Positions 1 to 56,344 of a stretch of 64,000 nucleotides of DNA are shown here, piece after piece. Positions within the stretch are counted from its first letter, which is position 1. Each line of letters begins with the position of its first letter. Where the stretch lies: contig CAVNZM010000014.1 of assembly GCA_963693365.1 (NCBI GenBank), forward strand, positions 992,001 through 1,056,000. Reading direction: 5' to 3'. Below the pieces are notes generated by a model that searched no databases, was not told the DNA's origin, and saw only the letters and a program-made list of their open reading frames with translations. The stretch is from Amoebidium appalachense (taxonomy: Eukaryota > Ichthyosporea). A program made the position numbers and the translations under genes.

Positions 1-36
1 TGGCATCACTCCACACATGTACCGGTGGCCAACCCG

Positions 37-84
<48 letters not shown>

Positions 85-1363
85 TCCCCCGGCCGCCGCC
101 GCCTCCGAGAACCTCCTTTTGTTATTATCCTCTGTATTCAATACAGTAGGTAGATTTACAGGACGGCTCAGGGATCACGCTACCGGTTCTGGCATGATTG
201 AAAGGTGTACGGCCGCGGACCGGAGCACCCAATACACTGATGAGATGACAGCTCTATTGTACTGTATGGTCTCCTCAATTCGGGGTGCAGGCAAACGTTG
301 CGTCTCGGCCTGTACGGTATGCCCCGTGCATGGTCCTAAGTTGGCAAGTTCGCAGCAAGGCCTCCTATAACTTGAATCTAGGTGGCCTTGGCCTCAGGCA
401 GGTAAGCCAGGCTGGCTGGCTGCCAGCTGCAGCTGAGTCACTGATGTGTAGGCAGTGGTGTAGACAGCCTCGTGCTAAGCCCGGTACTTTGTAGCAACGA
501 TTTACGCCCAATCAAAGTGTGTTTATGACGAATGCATTTATGATTGGTTTAGAAGGCATCCGTTGCTCAATCTCCTAAGATCAAAGGCTGTGAGGCTCTC
601 TGTGGCGGATTACGAAAGTTTTGCAGAGTTAGCATAACTCGTTATGGGGATTCGCTTCTCTTGATTACCGTAACAGGTAAAGGATAAGGAAAAGTATTAG
701 AAGTCACGATTTAGACCCATGTACCACCTTAGTGCCGATGCTGGTGCTAGCTAAGTGCCGGTCCGAAGGGGTGAAGTAAGATTTATACTTGAAATGTTTT
801 TCGAAAGGCTCTGAAATTCCAAATTGTGAATTTGCGATACTGTAGTTTTTTGATAAATACAATGCAAAAGTAGCTGGAAAGCAAATAGCTAATAATAAAA
901 AAACTTTTACCATAATAAAAAGAAAGCATTTAACTACCGTATCTGAAAACAAATGGGCTGTGACGGTTTGTTTTTTGAACTTGTTTTCGATCAGTTTGAT
1001 CTGAGTTGGACCCCAAAGGCGAAATATATAGTGAACAGTTCTGACCTGCTTACCTATTGGCTGTCAACACAAACCTTCCAAATAAGGCAAGCAACCGCAG
1101 CAAACTGCGGCAGCCATAGCGGTCACCTATCCGCTGTGCGCACAAAAAACACGCGTGAGTTAGTTGCCCTTTTTTTGCGACCACACAGCGCGGCACACAC
1201 GCCGCTGTGAGCGAGGCACACATAACTGGGAAAAAAAACTGAGAAAAAACACATATGAAGAAAAGTTGACGAAGACCGAACTAAGTAATATTTTTATCTA
1301 GCGATGTGCAGTGCCAAAAACAGAGAAAACAAGGAATAGGAAACGGAAAAAGAGAGCTTCAGG
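1..1363. other. 5' flank of the giant CH-LIM gene, no supported gene
   Basis: A C run fills roughly 37-82. The remainder is moderately AT-rich and holds only short open frames (for example 704-952 on the - strand and 953-1210 on the + strand) with no recognisable domain, so I call no gene. The promoter and 5' UTR of the gene starting at 1364 should lie here, but I see no convincing TATA box or initiator. Confidence 0.5.
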
Positions 1364-44839
<43,476 letters not shown>

Positions 44840-46138
44840 GCCAGGGCTTGATTGCAAATGAGCTTTTGGCCGTGGCTTTTCGTCCATCTATTCAATTTTA
44901 ATTTGGTGATATATGTACGCATTTTTTTGTATGCACTGAGATGTTCGACATATATGGTACCTATGTTTGAACTTTGTCGATTACTTTTGGCCTTGGAAGA
45001 CTCTGACGTGTACGAAAACTAGTTAAACATTTTGTTGGGAAAAATTTTAAATCGGTTTTTATTGAATTCAATGATTATGGTATTCATATCATGGCCACAG
45101 AAATGTTTAGATTAGTCGCCATGGGTAGTACCATCAATATTAATTTTCTTATGTTTTTCAGATTAGAGCGTCAGATTGACTATCAAGCATATCAATTATT
45201 ATGATATAGATGTGATTTCGCCCGTTTTAATTCAAGAGTTGGTGGCTTCGGAAGGACCCCGAGTCACACAACGGCATATGTATTGCAACAATAATAAAAT
45301 ACAAACCTTATTATCCCTATCACAGGTTAGCGTAGAATCATGAAATGTGTCTTATCCCCTCCCGCCCGCGCCCCCCGACCCCCTGGCTATGGGCACCATG
45401 CACACACACACACCTGCACATGCACATGCTCACCCACCCACACCAACACGTGTACATGCACACATACACACCTGCACATCCACCCCCCCAAAAAAAACAC
45501 ATCTACGTACACTGGTACCCATGGGCCACACACCCGGCCTATACACATGTGCACAGTGACCCACACATCCACAGCCACACACACACATCTACAACCTACA
45601 CCTACACCCAACACCCACCCACCCACCCACCCGGACCACACACACACACACCACAAAGTAGGAGCTCTGGGCCCATAGTCACATACACCCTTTGCCTTCC
45701 CACCCTTCAATAGCTTCAACACCCACACATGCTATTTCCCACAACCACCACCGGTCAAAGCATGTTCTTGGGCCTCCGGGGGTGGCGGCCATGCCAGATC
45801 ATGACGTCATTCTGTTCCTTGCCGCCATAGACCACCATTAATCAGCACATGATTTATTCATATCCACCGTCTCAGTCTAAATTTGGGGGGGCTCAAGCCA
45901 CCCCCTGAAATCAACCACAACACCCAAACCCACCCACAACGAAGTTACATCATTAGCTACAATGGCCCCCAGACAACACAGTTTGCAACAAGAACTCATG
46001 CATATGCATTCAAAAAAGCAATGTATTACGAACAAAAAAGTAGGAGTGTTATCAACTTGTTTTGTCTATGCTAAACCCATTTAAGCTAACACATTAACCC
46101 CCTTGCCCCGTGTGTGTACGAATATCGAATAGCCGGGG
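44840..46138. other. Convergent spacer between the giant gene and the G-gamma gene
   Basis: The first ~460 bases after the TAG are AT-rich and probably 3' UTR. A candidate AATAAA polyadenylation signal lies at 45293-45298. From about 45400 to 45660 there is a degenerate CA-rich stretch. No coding sequence is supported. Confidence 0.45.
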
Positions 46139-46345
46139 TCACAATATCGTACAGCCGCCGCTGGTCTTCTTGGCATACGGGTTGTCCTTGTCTTCGAACT
46201 TTCCCCACACAGACGGCACCAATGGGTCCTGTGGAGGAAACACAAATTCAGTTTAATATATATATATATAAATGGTTGAAAAATCAGTAAAAATGGCGGC
46301 ACATGCCGGATGAGGTAGGCAAAATCACAAAGATGGGATGCAAAC

Positions 46346-46411
<66 letters not shown>

Positions 46412-47084
46412 CGGGCGGTGGCGGCTAGGGGGGGGGGGGGGGGGGGGGGGGGGGGGAGGGGGGGGTAGGCAGGCAGGCAGGCAGGCAGCAAAATGTAACG
46501 GGAGTAATGTCAACCACACCACAAGCGAGAAAGATCGGCTACAACTCTTGTTCAGTTAAGCAACATAAAAGCAACCCCCTCCCCCCTCCCCCTCTCCCCC
46601 CCCCCCCCCCCTCTCCCTTCCCCCCCTCCCTCCCCCCCCCCCCCCCTCCCTCCCTTCCCCCCCCTCCCAACCCACACACACCATACGCCTACACACACGT
46701 AGATATGCATGTGCATTGAAACCTACCAAGACAATTTTGCTCAACAGTCTAATGTCAAATTATGGCCGATACATGATAGTTCTACCTACTCAAAAAACCA
46801 AAGATGCAGTCAGAGTGCGTTACTCAGTATGAAGTACAGACTCCGAACAGGCAACGGTGCATATACACATATAAGATACACAAGCATTATGCTTCACTTA
46901 AACATGGGTGGGTCTCGCGTCTTGATCAGAGACGAACAAGGTTACTTTTGCAAGCACGCGCCATATTAATAAGTGGGATAGGCCAGGGGTTGAGGTGGCA
47001 GCAGCAAGCTGGAAAAAAACAACGCAGTAACTCAGGAGGTGGGGCTTCTTTGGTGATTCGTGTGTTTGTGTGTGTTTGTGTGGG

Positions 47085-47124
<40 letters not shown>

Positions 47125-47369
47125 GGTCACATTCGTGACGGACAACACAATACAGACTGCAAAGCACACACACACACACAGCATCATAAGCAGGGTCCAT
47201 TCTCAGAGGAGGGTTCCGAGTCCTTCGGAAGGGGGAGAGAGAGTGTGAGAGAGAGAGGGAGGGAGGGAGGGAGGGAGGGAGGGAGGGAGGGAGGGAGGGA
47301 GGGAGGGAGGGAGGGAGGGAGGGAGGGAGGGAGGGAGGGAGGGAGGGAGGGAGGGAGGGAGAGAGAGAG

Positions 47370-47403
<34 letters not shown>

Positions 47404-47769
47404 AAGGGGGGGAATACCTTTGTCTCGCTGCAGAACTTCTTCAGCTTATCGCTTGCCTCGGAAACCTTAATGCGCGGCAGATCAAGCTCCTGTGGATGGG
47501 AATGGGAAAAAAAGTCAGGGCATGTACAATATGTGAGCGAAAGAAATGTGTGTAATAGCACGAGCTGATGCGCATAAAGCTATCATTGTTAAAGGGCTAA
47601 CATATATACCAACATGGAGGGTAGGAAACACACAGAGCATGCTGCGGAATTGGATGTGGAGAGTACTGCATGTGCTTCTGTTCAGACTGGGTGTATGCAT
47701 GTGTGTGCACATGGGCATGCTTGTACGTGCATCTGCACTGAATGCAAACACGTGCACGAGTCTGTACAA

Positions 47770-47832
<63 letters not shown>

Positions 47833-48081
47833 TGTGTGTTTGTGTGTGTGTGGGCGTGTGCGCGCGCTTATGTGTATGTGGGTGTGTGCATATGTGTGTG
47901 TGTGCATGTGTGTGTGTGCGAATGTTTCCTCAATGGTTGCACGTAACTAAGTACCCGTTATTATTGTGTGTGTGTGAGCGCACGCCTGATACACACCACG
48001 TGTCAATTGAATATGCGCTATCAAACATTGGGGGATGGGGGTGCACATGTGCCTGTACGCAAAATGAATGTGTGTGAATGT

Positions 48082-48170
<89 letters not shown>

Positions 48171-48186
48171 CCTGTGTGTTTGTGTA

Positions 48187-48224
<38 letters not shown>

Positions 48225-48986
48225 CGCCCGCGCGTGCGTGCAAGCATGTGCAGACAAGCATGCATGCCACTCTCGCGTGTTGAGTGCAGTTGTAAATGCT
48301 TTTGAGCTAGAAGGTGTAGAGGCAGACCAAAATACAAACCCTTAGAGCACACAGAAATATTGATAGTTTAAAATCTAGCCAATGCTACCGGGCGCACATA
48401 CACAATCACACACTGAAAAAACAGGCAGGCCACTTAATCATTGTATGCCGAGCAGAACCTTTTTAAACCATACAAGCACACAGACATCACAAATACACAC
48501 TTGCGTGCATCATACAATACTAAATAAAAAAGAGGTGCGAAATGAAGGAGGGGGAGGAAGGAAAGGGTCAGAACATGTGAAAGTTACAGGAACACATACA
48601 CGACAGGTAATACCAATGCAGACTTTTCAAAAAAAAAAAAAACACAAAAGCCTATACATCATAAGTAGAGCTCATTGCCGAGGGGGGTAAATCATCCCCT
48701 GAACACAAGTTTCGGCCCATTACGTCACATGACTAACCCATCTCAAGTACGCCGAGAGGGTCAGAACGTGTTTGGGGGAGAGGCGGGGAGGTGGGTGTGT
48801 GGGGGGGGGGGGGGGGGGGGGGGGGAGAGGGGAGAGGGTTAGAGCGCCTCAGGGCAAAAGGGATGGGGGATTAGGGCGCGTTGCGGCAAAGGGGAGGAGG
48901 AGTAGGAGGAGTAGGGGAGGGGGGGGTTTTACCTGTTGGAGGCGCTCATTGGCGGCAACCAAACGCTGGACTCGGGCATCAGTCAT
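46139..48986 (-). CDS. Heterotrimeric G-protein gamma subunit
   Basis: Three exons on the - strand: 48986-48933, 47489-47418 and 46228-46139, all joined in phase 0, give exactly 71 residues, the usual size of the family. The N-terminal helix ([18 protein letters not shown]) forms the coiled coil with G-beta. The family core [19 protein letters not shown] corresponds to the animal DRIKVSKAA segment, followed by [13 protein letters not shown] and a final NPYA...CTIL. The last four residues are a CAAX box; Leu at the end favours geranylgeranylation and membrane anchoring. With G-beta the protein would form the G-beta-gamma dimer below GPCRs. Intron 1 (47490-48932) has long GT-rich tracts. Intron 2 contains a (GGGA)n array and an inverted copy of the interspersed repeat. 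Confidence 0.92.
46888..47055 (-). repeat. Interspersed repeat family, inverted copy C (intron 2 of the G-gamma gene)
   Basis: Read on the - strand, it matches the left part of copy B (GAAGCCCCACCTCCTGAGTT through TCTGATCAAGACG to the CATGTTTAAGTGAA end). The family therefore occurs outside the giant gene. Confidence 0.7.
47256..47360. repeat. (GGGA)n array in intron 2 of the G-gamma gene
   Basis: About 25 GGGA units followed by GA and GT repeats. On the transcribed (-) sense this is a (TCCC)n pyrimidine tract. Confidence 0.9.
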
Positions 48987-49244
48987 GGTGGCGGTAACAC
49001 AACAAACTGGGCATAGGCGTCGTTAGTGCTCACTTCACTGGGTACTTTGCTTACGTGCAACAGAATGAAATATAGGCATTCCTCTTTTGTTCCACCTTAA
49101 AATGGCATACTTGGTGCAATGTATAGTATGGCGGGAAACATGGTCAGCTGGGGACGTGCACACAATGCAAACCGCACAGTTTCTACGACATTACACCAAT
49201 ATGTGTGTGTGTGTTCCGTGTGTGCGTGTGCGTGTGCGTGGATG

Positions 49245-49319
<75 letters not shown>

Positions 49320-49397
49320 TGGTGCAGATCTGTGAGCAATGCCTGAGCATGTTTGCATGGACATCACAGCTTGTGCACCATCTTGTGTGCTTTGTGG

Positions 49398-49465
<68 letters not shown>

Positions 49466-49730
49466 TGCATGTGTGTGTGTTGCCTGTGTGTGTGTGTGTG
49501 TGCTTGTGCCCAGGAGTGTGTATCTATGTATGTGCTTTGTGGTTGCTCACTTGCATGTCTACCGTTGCAGCTTGTGTGTTAGTGGCCTCTATGTGCGCGC
49601 ACGTGTGTGAAAATGTGTTGTGCTCGATCACATGCTTGGTGTTGTGCATATGCAGACCCACATGTGTGTGGTGTAAGTGGGAGCAGGCGTGATTGTGCGT
49701 ACACCCTGAATTGCGTGCAAGTGCATACCG

Positions 49731-49852
<122 letters not shown>

Positions 49853-50934
49853 ACGAGCGTGCACATGACGTCCATTTGCGTACGTGTAAGGTTGTGCGCG
49901 AACAGGCACGTATGTGTGTATGCTTCTGTGCGCTCTAAGTCGTGTGCTGTGTGCTTGTGTGTGTTAACAGTTGTGTGTGCATGCTGGTGTGGTAGTGTGA
50001 GTCATGCGTGGTATTGATGTGTTCACGGCTATTGTGCTATGAAAATACGTCAAAGACGTATATGCCAGTTCCATGAAGCATGGACCAACGTTGTTGTAGA
50101 AAAGTGGAGGACAATAAGCCTTAACCTCGGAACGTCTAGCAAAGCAGGCACAACCATGGATGTAGAAAGATGAAAAAGTTGCTGAAAGTAAGATAATCAG
50201 AAAATATCACAACTATCTAGCAGGAGCAAAGGCAGGGTAGTATAAAACCTTAAAATGCATCCTTTCAAGCAGGATGCTAGGAACACAACATCAAGAGTAT
50301 CCATAAACGTTGTATATGAGTTCCAAACAAAGCATGTTTTAACCATAGGGCTACTTTGAAGCCTTTGTAAGCTAGAAGAACAGCTACCCTACACTGCGGA
50401 GAGAGAAGAAAAGAGGGGCAGACCGACACTCTGCCAGAGCCTTTCAAAGGAATGTGCCACACATAACCCCTCACATGCTCAGTGAACCAGTGCCGATGGG
50501 GAAAGAAATTAAACGGCTTAAACCTACAGATGAAGCAACCACGTTTTTTTTTTACCTTATAGCAAAGGAGCTAGCAGTTCCGGGAAAAAAAAGATTAAGA
50601 AAAAATTAAGAGTAAGAACTGTTACACAAACACAGAAGGCCATCTTAAATCACAAGAGGATTATGAGGGCAACAAAAGAATACGAACAGGTAAACAAGCT
50701 GTCAAAAAAAAATTACAAGAAAAGACACCTGCACAGTCAAGACTCTATCCCAATAATCAGCTCAGCCGCTATTACAGTAGCGCCCAAAAAAAAAATGTAT
50801 ACCGAACACACAACTCACAAAAACACTCACCTTACAAAGACGAAGGGTTAGGCAGACCGGAGCCTTAAACACCTTAATAACGCCCACAAAGAGGTATTTA
50901 GCTACACTTATAAGCGCACACACAGACTCTATCA

Positions 50935-51135
50935 GCGATTGGTCTGCACCTCCTCGATTATTCTCATGTTTTTTTTTCTCAGAGACAACCGAGCACCTCT
51001 TCTTTGCAAGTGTGCCGAACCAGGAATATTTCGCTGCTACAAAAAGATATTGGCCGGAATTTGCACCCTGTGCACAAATTGCATCACAAAGAACCCCCCA
51101 AAAGACAGTTCCGAATCAAAGCAAATTTATTCAAA
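50935..51135 (+). mobile_element. Possible decayed non-LTR retrotransposon (reverse-transcriptase zinc-binding region)
   Basis: One + strand frame reads SETTEHLFFASVPNQEYF followed by a KRYWPEFAP-like segment. ETTEHLFF is reminiscent of the zinc-binding region C-terminal to many LINE reverse transcriptases. The expected cysteines are incomplete, the flanks are riddled with stops, and I recognise no reverse-transcriptase core. This is a weak call. Confidence 0.25.
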
Positions 51136-51720
51136 GACCCCATAAATGAAAGACATAACACCTTCTATATTCGGATCTTCTTGCCTGCTTAATATGGTTG
51201 TTGTTTCCACGCTCTGGTTGGCTTACTTTATGTTGGCCCATGCTGAAATATTTTCGCTATTTTACCCCAAGATCCTTGGTCACCAGTACGAGCTCTTACA
51301 TTTTTTGAAGGCCACAGTATCACCAACAGAAAACAAAAAAATGAACAAAACAGGGACAGCCATAACCAAATAATCTTACTTTACATGTGTTTACGTTCTA
51401 ACAAATACGCACCATGGCCTTCAGCCATAGAGGCCTTGATGGGCACACGTCATACGGCTCCGGATCGGTGCCTTTCATACGGTACAGCCACTGCAGTTGT
51501 GGGGCGGGGTGCACGTGTGTGTTTGGAGCAGGGGGGGAAAGGGGGGAGGAGGGGGAGGGAGGGTCTAGGTGACAGTCTGTAATGTATATGCGGAAAGGTG
51601 AAGTCTCCTCATGTCTGGCCACACGAGAATCGTCTCAACCACGCGTTTGCCTCGCATCGATCCTGTACGCTTCACGACGACGTCGTGTGTGTGTGTGTCT
51701 GTGTGTATATCTATGTGTGT

Positions 51721-51758
<38 letters not shown>

Positions 51759-52052
51759 GTGCGTGTGTGCGTGTGTGCACGTGTCTGTGTACATGTGTCA
51801 GTGATTGTGTGTGTGGCCATGGTGTGTGCACGTGCACTTGTATTGCGTGTGTGCGCCCGCTTGTTAGGTGTGCCACAGGGTGCCATTGGGTGGGAGCTTT
51901 TAATGGTGACAGGGTATCATTGGTGTGTGTTTAAATTTTATTTTAGTGTTGTCCCCGTTTTCTCTCTTTTCTTTTTCCTTTCTTCTTCTTCTTTTTTCTT
52001 TTTTTTCTTTTTCTTTTTTTTTTTTTTTTTTTTTTTTTTGGTGGTGGTGGTG

Positions 52053-52101
<49 letters not shown>

Positions 52102-52785
52102 ACATAGGAGGGGCAGCTTTGGAACCCCTCCTGCAGTCGCAGCTCAGGTCAGGACTGAGGAGTATCTAACCGTTTATCAGGACGAGGATCGTCCCAACCC
52201 CACCTACGTGTGTGTGTATGTGTGTGTGTGTGTGTGTGTACATCAGCGTGACTGTGCGTGCGTGGCACGTACTGTGTACGTGTGCGCGTGAGCAAGCGTG
52301 CCCACGTTCGTGTGTGATAACTGTGTGTGCACGTGTGTTTTTTCTTTGCATGCATTTTTTGGGGCTTGTGTCTGCGGGAAGAGAGGGGTGGGTGGGGGGG
52401 GGTCTCTTTTCGTAACTAAACCCGTGTTACTCAATTTATTCAGACAACCACATGCACATACATGTACTACACCACCGGCCACCTTGCATGACCTATTCCA
52501 CGCACTGTGGTTGGGAGATAAACAATAAGTAGGCTAAAAGCTTTGGGTGTTCCAAGCTCAAGAATATGAAAAGGCATGCCCACTACAAACAGCTAAACAA
52601 ACAGAACTTGATTAACAATTAAAAAAAGCCAAGTTAACACAGGAGCCAAAAGGCAGATGTGTAAACGTTTGAGATATATATGACTACCCCGAGAGTTCAT
52701 GGTCTAATGAACCTATACATCCAGACCAAATCGTGTGTATATGCAGCTCCATGAATATCAACTCGCACGCACACACAAGCGCGCA

Positions 52786-53030
52786 CCCAGCTATCCTACA
52801 CACACATACACACACGGACCAAACCACACACGAAACCCTTCTATCCACACACAAGAGCGACACCAAGCCACGCAATATCTTATATAGAACATATAGCCAC
52901 ACCAAACCCAGCTATCCTACACACACACACACACACGGACCAAACCACACACGAAACCCTTCTATCCACACACACGAGCGACACCAAGCCACGCAATATC
53001 TTATATAGAACATATAGCCACACCAAACCC
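52786..53030. repeat. 121-bp tandem duplication downstream of the GRB2-like stop
   Basis: Units at 52786-52906 and 52907-53030 are nearly identical, starting CCCAGCTATCCTAC and containing GCAATATCTTATATAGAACA. They may fall in the 3' UTR of the - strand gene. Confidence 0.85.
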
Positions 53031-53147
53031 CACAAAACCCTTCTATCCACAGCGCACAAATTTTCACCAAACCACACAATACCTTATCAAACACATATCC
53101 ACAACGCACAACCAAGCAAAAACCCAGTAAAAACATCCCTTTAAAAC

Positions 53148-53829
53148 TTAATCCTCGCGGCAGTAAACCTTCGGGAACAATCCCTCATGACCACGGCAGC
53201 GTCCAAACCACCACTGGTCCTCCGGCTTGTATAGAACCTCAATCCGGTCGTTCCGCTTAAACTCAAGCTCCCCGGGCTCCTGGGGCGTGAAATCGTACAA
53301 GGCAATCATGGTCTGTAGGGGGTGAAGAAAATAGGTCAGAGTTCGGGGGACCTTCTGAGGTGATTACATCAGCTACAGGAATGTATTTGGTTTTGTGTGT
53401 TGTGTGACTGTGCTTTGGGAATGTTTTTGGGACGGAAAAGGGCGGTGTGCGGGTAGAGGGTTTCATGTGTGTTGCAACCCTGCGAGCTAACAGCCAAACA
53501 GTGTCACCTGGCAGGTCATGGTGCGATATGCAGCAACATTGGCAAGGGAGTAAATAGCGGGGCGTGTGCGCGTGTGAAATGTATGAGCAAGAACAGAAAG
53601 AGGGGGGGGGGGGGGGGGGGGGGAGGGGGGGGGGGGGGGGAGGGGTGGAGGTGGGGTGGGTGGGTCGGTGGGGATGGGGGGGGGTATGCCTTGAGTTTCC
53701 CAAGTTAAATTTTTTTTTTTTAAAGGATGATACAAAAAAAAAAAACGAACGAGATGCTAAACCCAGTATACCGAAACCACCACCACCACCCACACACACA
53801 CCCATACCCCACCCACACCCACACCCACC

Positions 53830-53870
<41 letters not shown>

Positions 53871-53879
53871 CACACATAC

Positions 53880-53914
<35 letters not shown>

Positions 53915-54498
53915 CCCAAAAACACACACACACACACACAACTCACCGCCACCGGTTGCTTCACCGGAGCCACGCCCATGTTCTTATTCCCCACCGCCAC
54001 ATTCGCCGCCGGCTGCTGCTGCTGTGCCGCCACCCCCTGCCCACCCCCCCACCCCCCCACCTACAGCCGCACCCCCGGCCGCCGGCCTGCCCCCAGCATT
54101 CCCCCCAACCACAGCCGCCGTAGCTTGCACCTGTGCGGGCTGTGCTTGCTGGGGAGGAAGTTGGCCCCTTTTAGGGAGAGCATCGCCGAGTGTGAGTGCG
54201 GGGCCGTCCTTAGCAACGGAAACGTGCTGGTAGTGGGCACAGAGGCTGTTGATCGAGTCGAATGCATCGTCCCAGATGTGGTAGCGCCCCGCACTGTTGC
54301 GCATGATCTTGTAGTGCTGGATGGCCTGGCCCTGACGAACAGACAGGCTGAACCCCCCTGATTAAAGAGAGAGAGAGATAAGGTGTTGGTTTATGGCTCA
54401 TGTCCTGCCCTCTATTTGTTGCAGCACCCACTAATGCCCCCTGCCTCCCTTCCCAACCACATCTCACCACATTATCACACACGCACAAACGCACGCGC

Positions 54499-54596
<98 letters not shown>

Positions 54597-54728
54597 TGTT
54601 GTACACCCGCACACACTTCCCATGCAAAACAAGCACACTCGGTAGGCAAAAATCACGACCTACCCCCCCTCCCCCCCTTTCCCCTTTTTCACCTCCCTTG
54701 CCGTTGCTCTGCCCGTAGTCTCTCCCTC

Positions 54729-54765
<37 letters not shown>

Positions 54766-55225
54766 TCCCCCCCTCCCTCTCCCCCCCCCCCCCCCCGAAA
54801 AAAAAAAATGGAACCATTTCCCACCAGTCATTGTATAATCCATACACAAACCCAGAAACAAGGACATATACCAGCAGGCCACACAGTCTAATGCAGAAAT
54901 ACACATAGCTGCCAGGCAGAAGCAGGCATCACACCTCCATAGAATATGTATAAAAGTCCCCATCTTCCCCCCCCCTCCCCCCCCCCCCCTTCCCCCCCCC
55001 CCCCCCTCCTCCCGGGCCTGTCAAAAGAGCCAAAAGAGAGAGAGAGGACTGAACAACAATGACCCGCAAGAACATATGCACAGGAACACAGATTGTGGGC
55101 ACAGGCACGTGCACACATACACAGAAGCACATACTCACAGAGGCATTGCGGGGGAGAGACAGAGAGACAGACACAGCAACCCGCGTGCACGTACACACAC
55201 ACAAACACACACAAACACACACACA

Positions 55226-55266
<41 letters not shown>

Positions 55267-55590
55267 ACACGCTCAACCCCCCGCCCCAAAACACACACAC
55301 ATGCACGCACAATGCACGCACATGCACCCACCTACACGCACATACACACACACACACACACTTACCCACCCACCACACCCACCCACCCACACCCACACTC
55401 TCATCCCCAAACCCTTCTCTCCCCCCCCCCCCCCACCACCCACCCCACCACACAGCCACCCTCACCCACACCCACCTACCCACACCTACACCCACACTCG
55501 CCCGCCCACCCATCCACACACACATCCAACCACACCCATCCTCTCACCTCCCACCACCCACGCACCCATGCACCCACCCATCCCCCCCGC

Positions 55591-55648
<58 letters not shown>

Positions 55649-56313
55649 ACACACCCCTACCCACACTCACCTGGCTGGGACTCGCTCTCACGCACGAGGT
55701 ATGTGCCGTGCCTGCCACGTGACTTCAACTCGTCCTCTGCCTTTTGCCGCGAGATCTTCCCGTGGAACCATCTGGAAAGAGAAAAAAACACACAGTCAAC
55801 AAGCACATTCCATTTTTTATTTTGTATGTTCTCATAATATCAGTGTTGTTGTTGTGGCTTCAAACAAGCAGGGAATGACATTGTGAGGGAAGAACAAATA
55901 TGCTTGGTTAAAGGTGCCACAGCAATGTTGACTCAATCGCCACGTACACCCACCTCCCCAGCAAACTCATACAAACACACTCACACACATGTGCGTGCAC
56001 AATCACCCACGCGTGTGCGCGCACACAAGCACACGAACACATACATACACACGTGTGCGTGCCTGCCACATCCCCGCCCCCCCCACACACAGACACACAC
56101 GGGGAGGGGGGGAGGAGGGAGTCGGTGATGAGTAAAGAGTTTGGGAACGTTCACTGAAGGTGGTGTTGTGCATTCAAACGTGTGTGTGTGTAGTTGATAC
56201 AAAGATCTGAGAAGAGGGTGATAGAGGGCTCATGTTGCTCACTGTAAAGGTCCGTGTGTGTCAAAGAGCGCACGATCACTTCTCACACATGCCCTGCCCC
56301 CCCCCCTCCCCCC

Positions 56314-56344
<31 letters not shown>

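Noticed and set aside
704-952. 82-codon - strand frame with a hydrophobic, signal-like start
   Set aside because: AT-rich sequence, no domain match, no neighbouring exons; chance is more likely.
50277-50474. - strand 65-codon frame near the possible LINE fragment
   Set aside because: No reverse-transcriptase or endonuclease motif could be recognised, and stops surround it.
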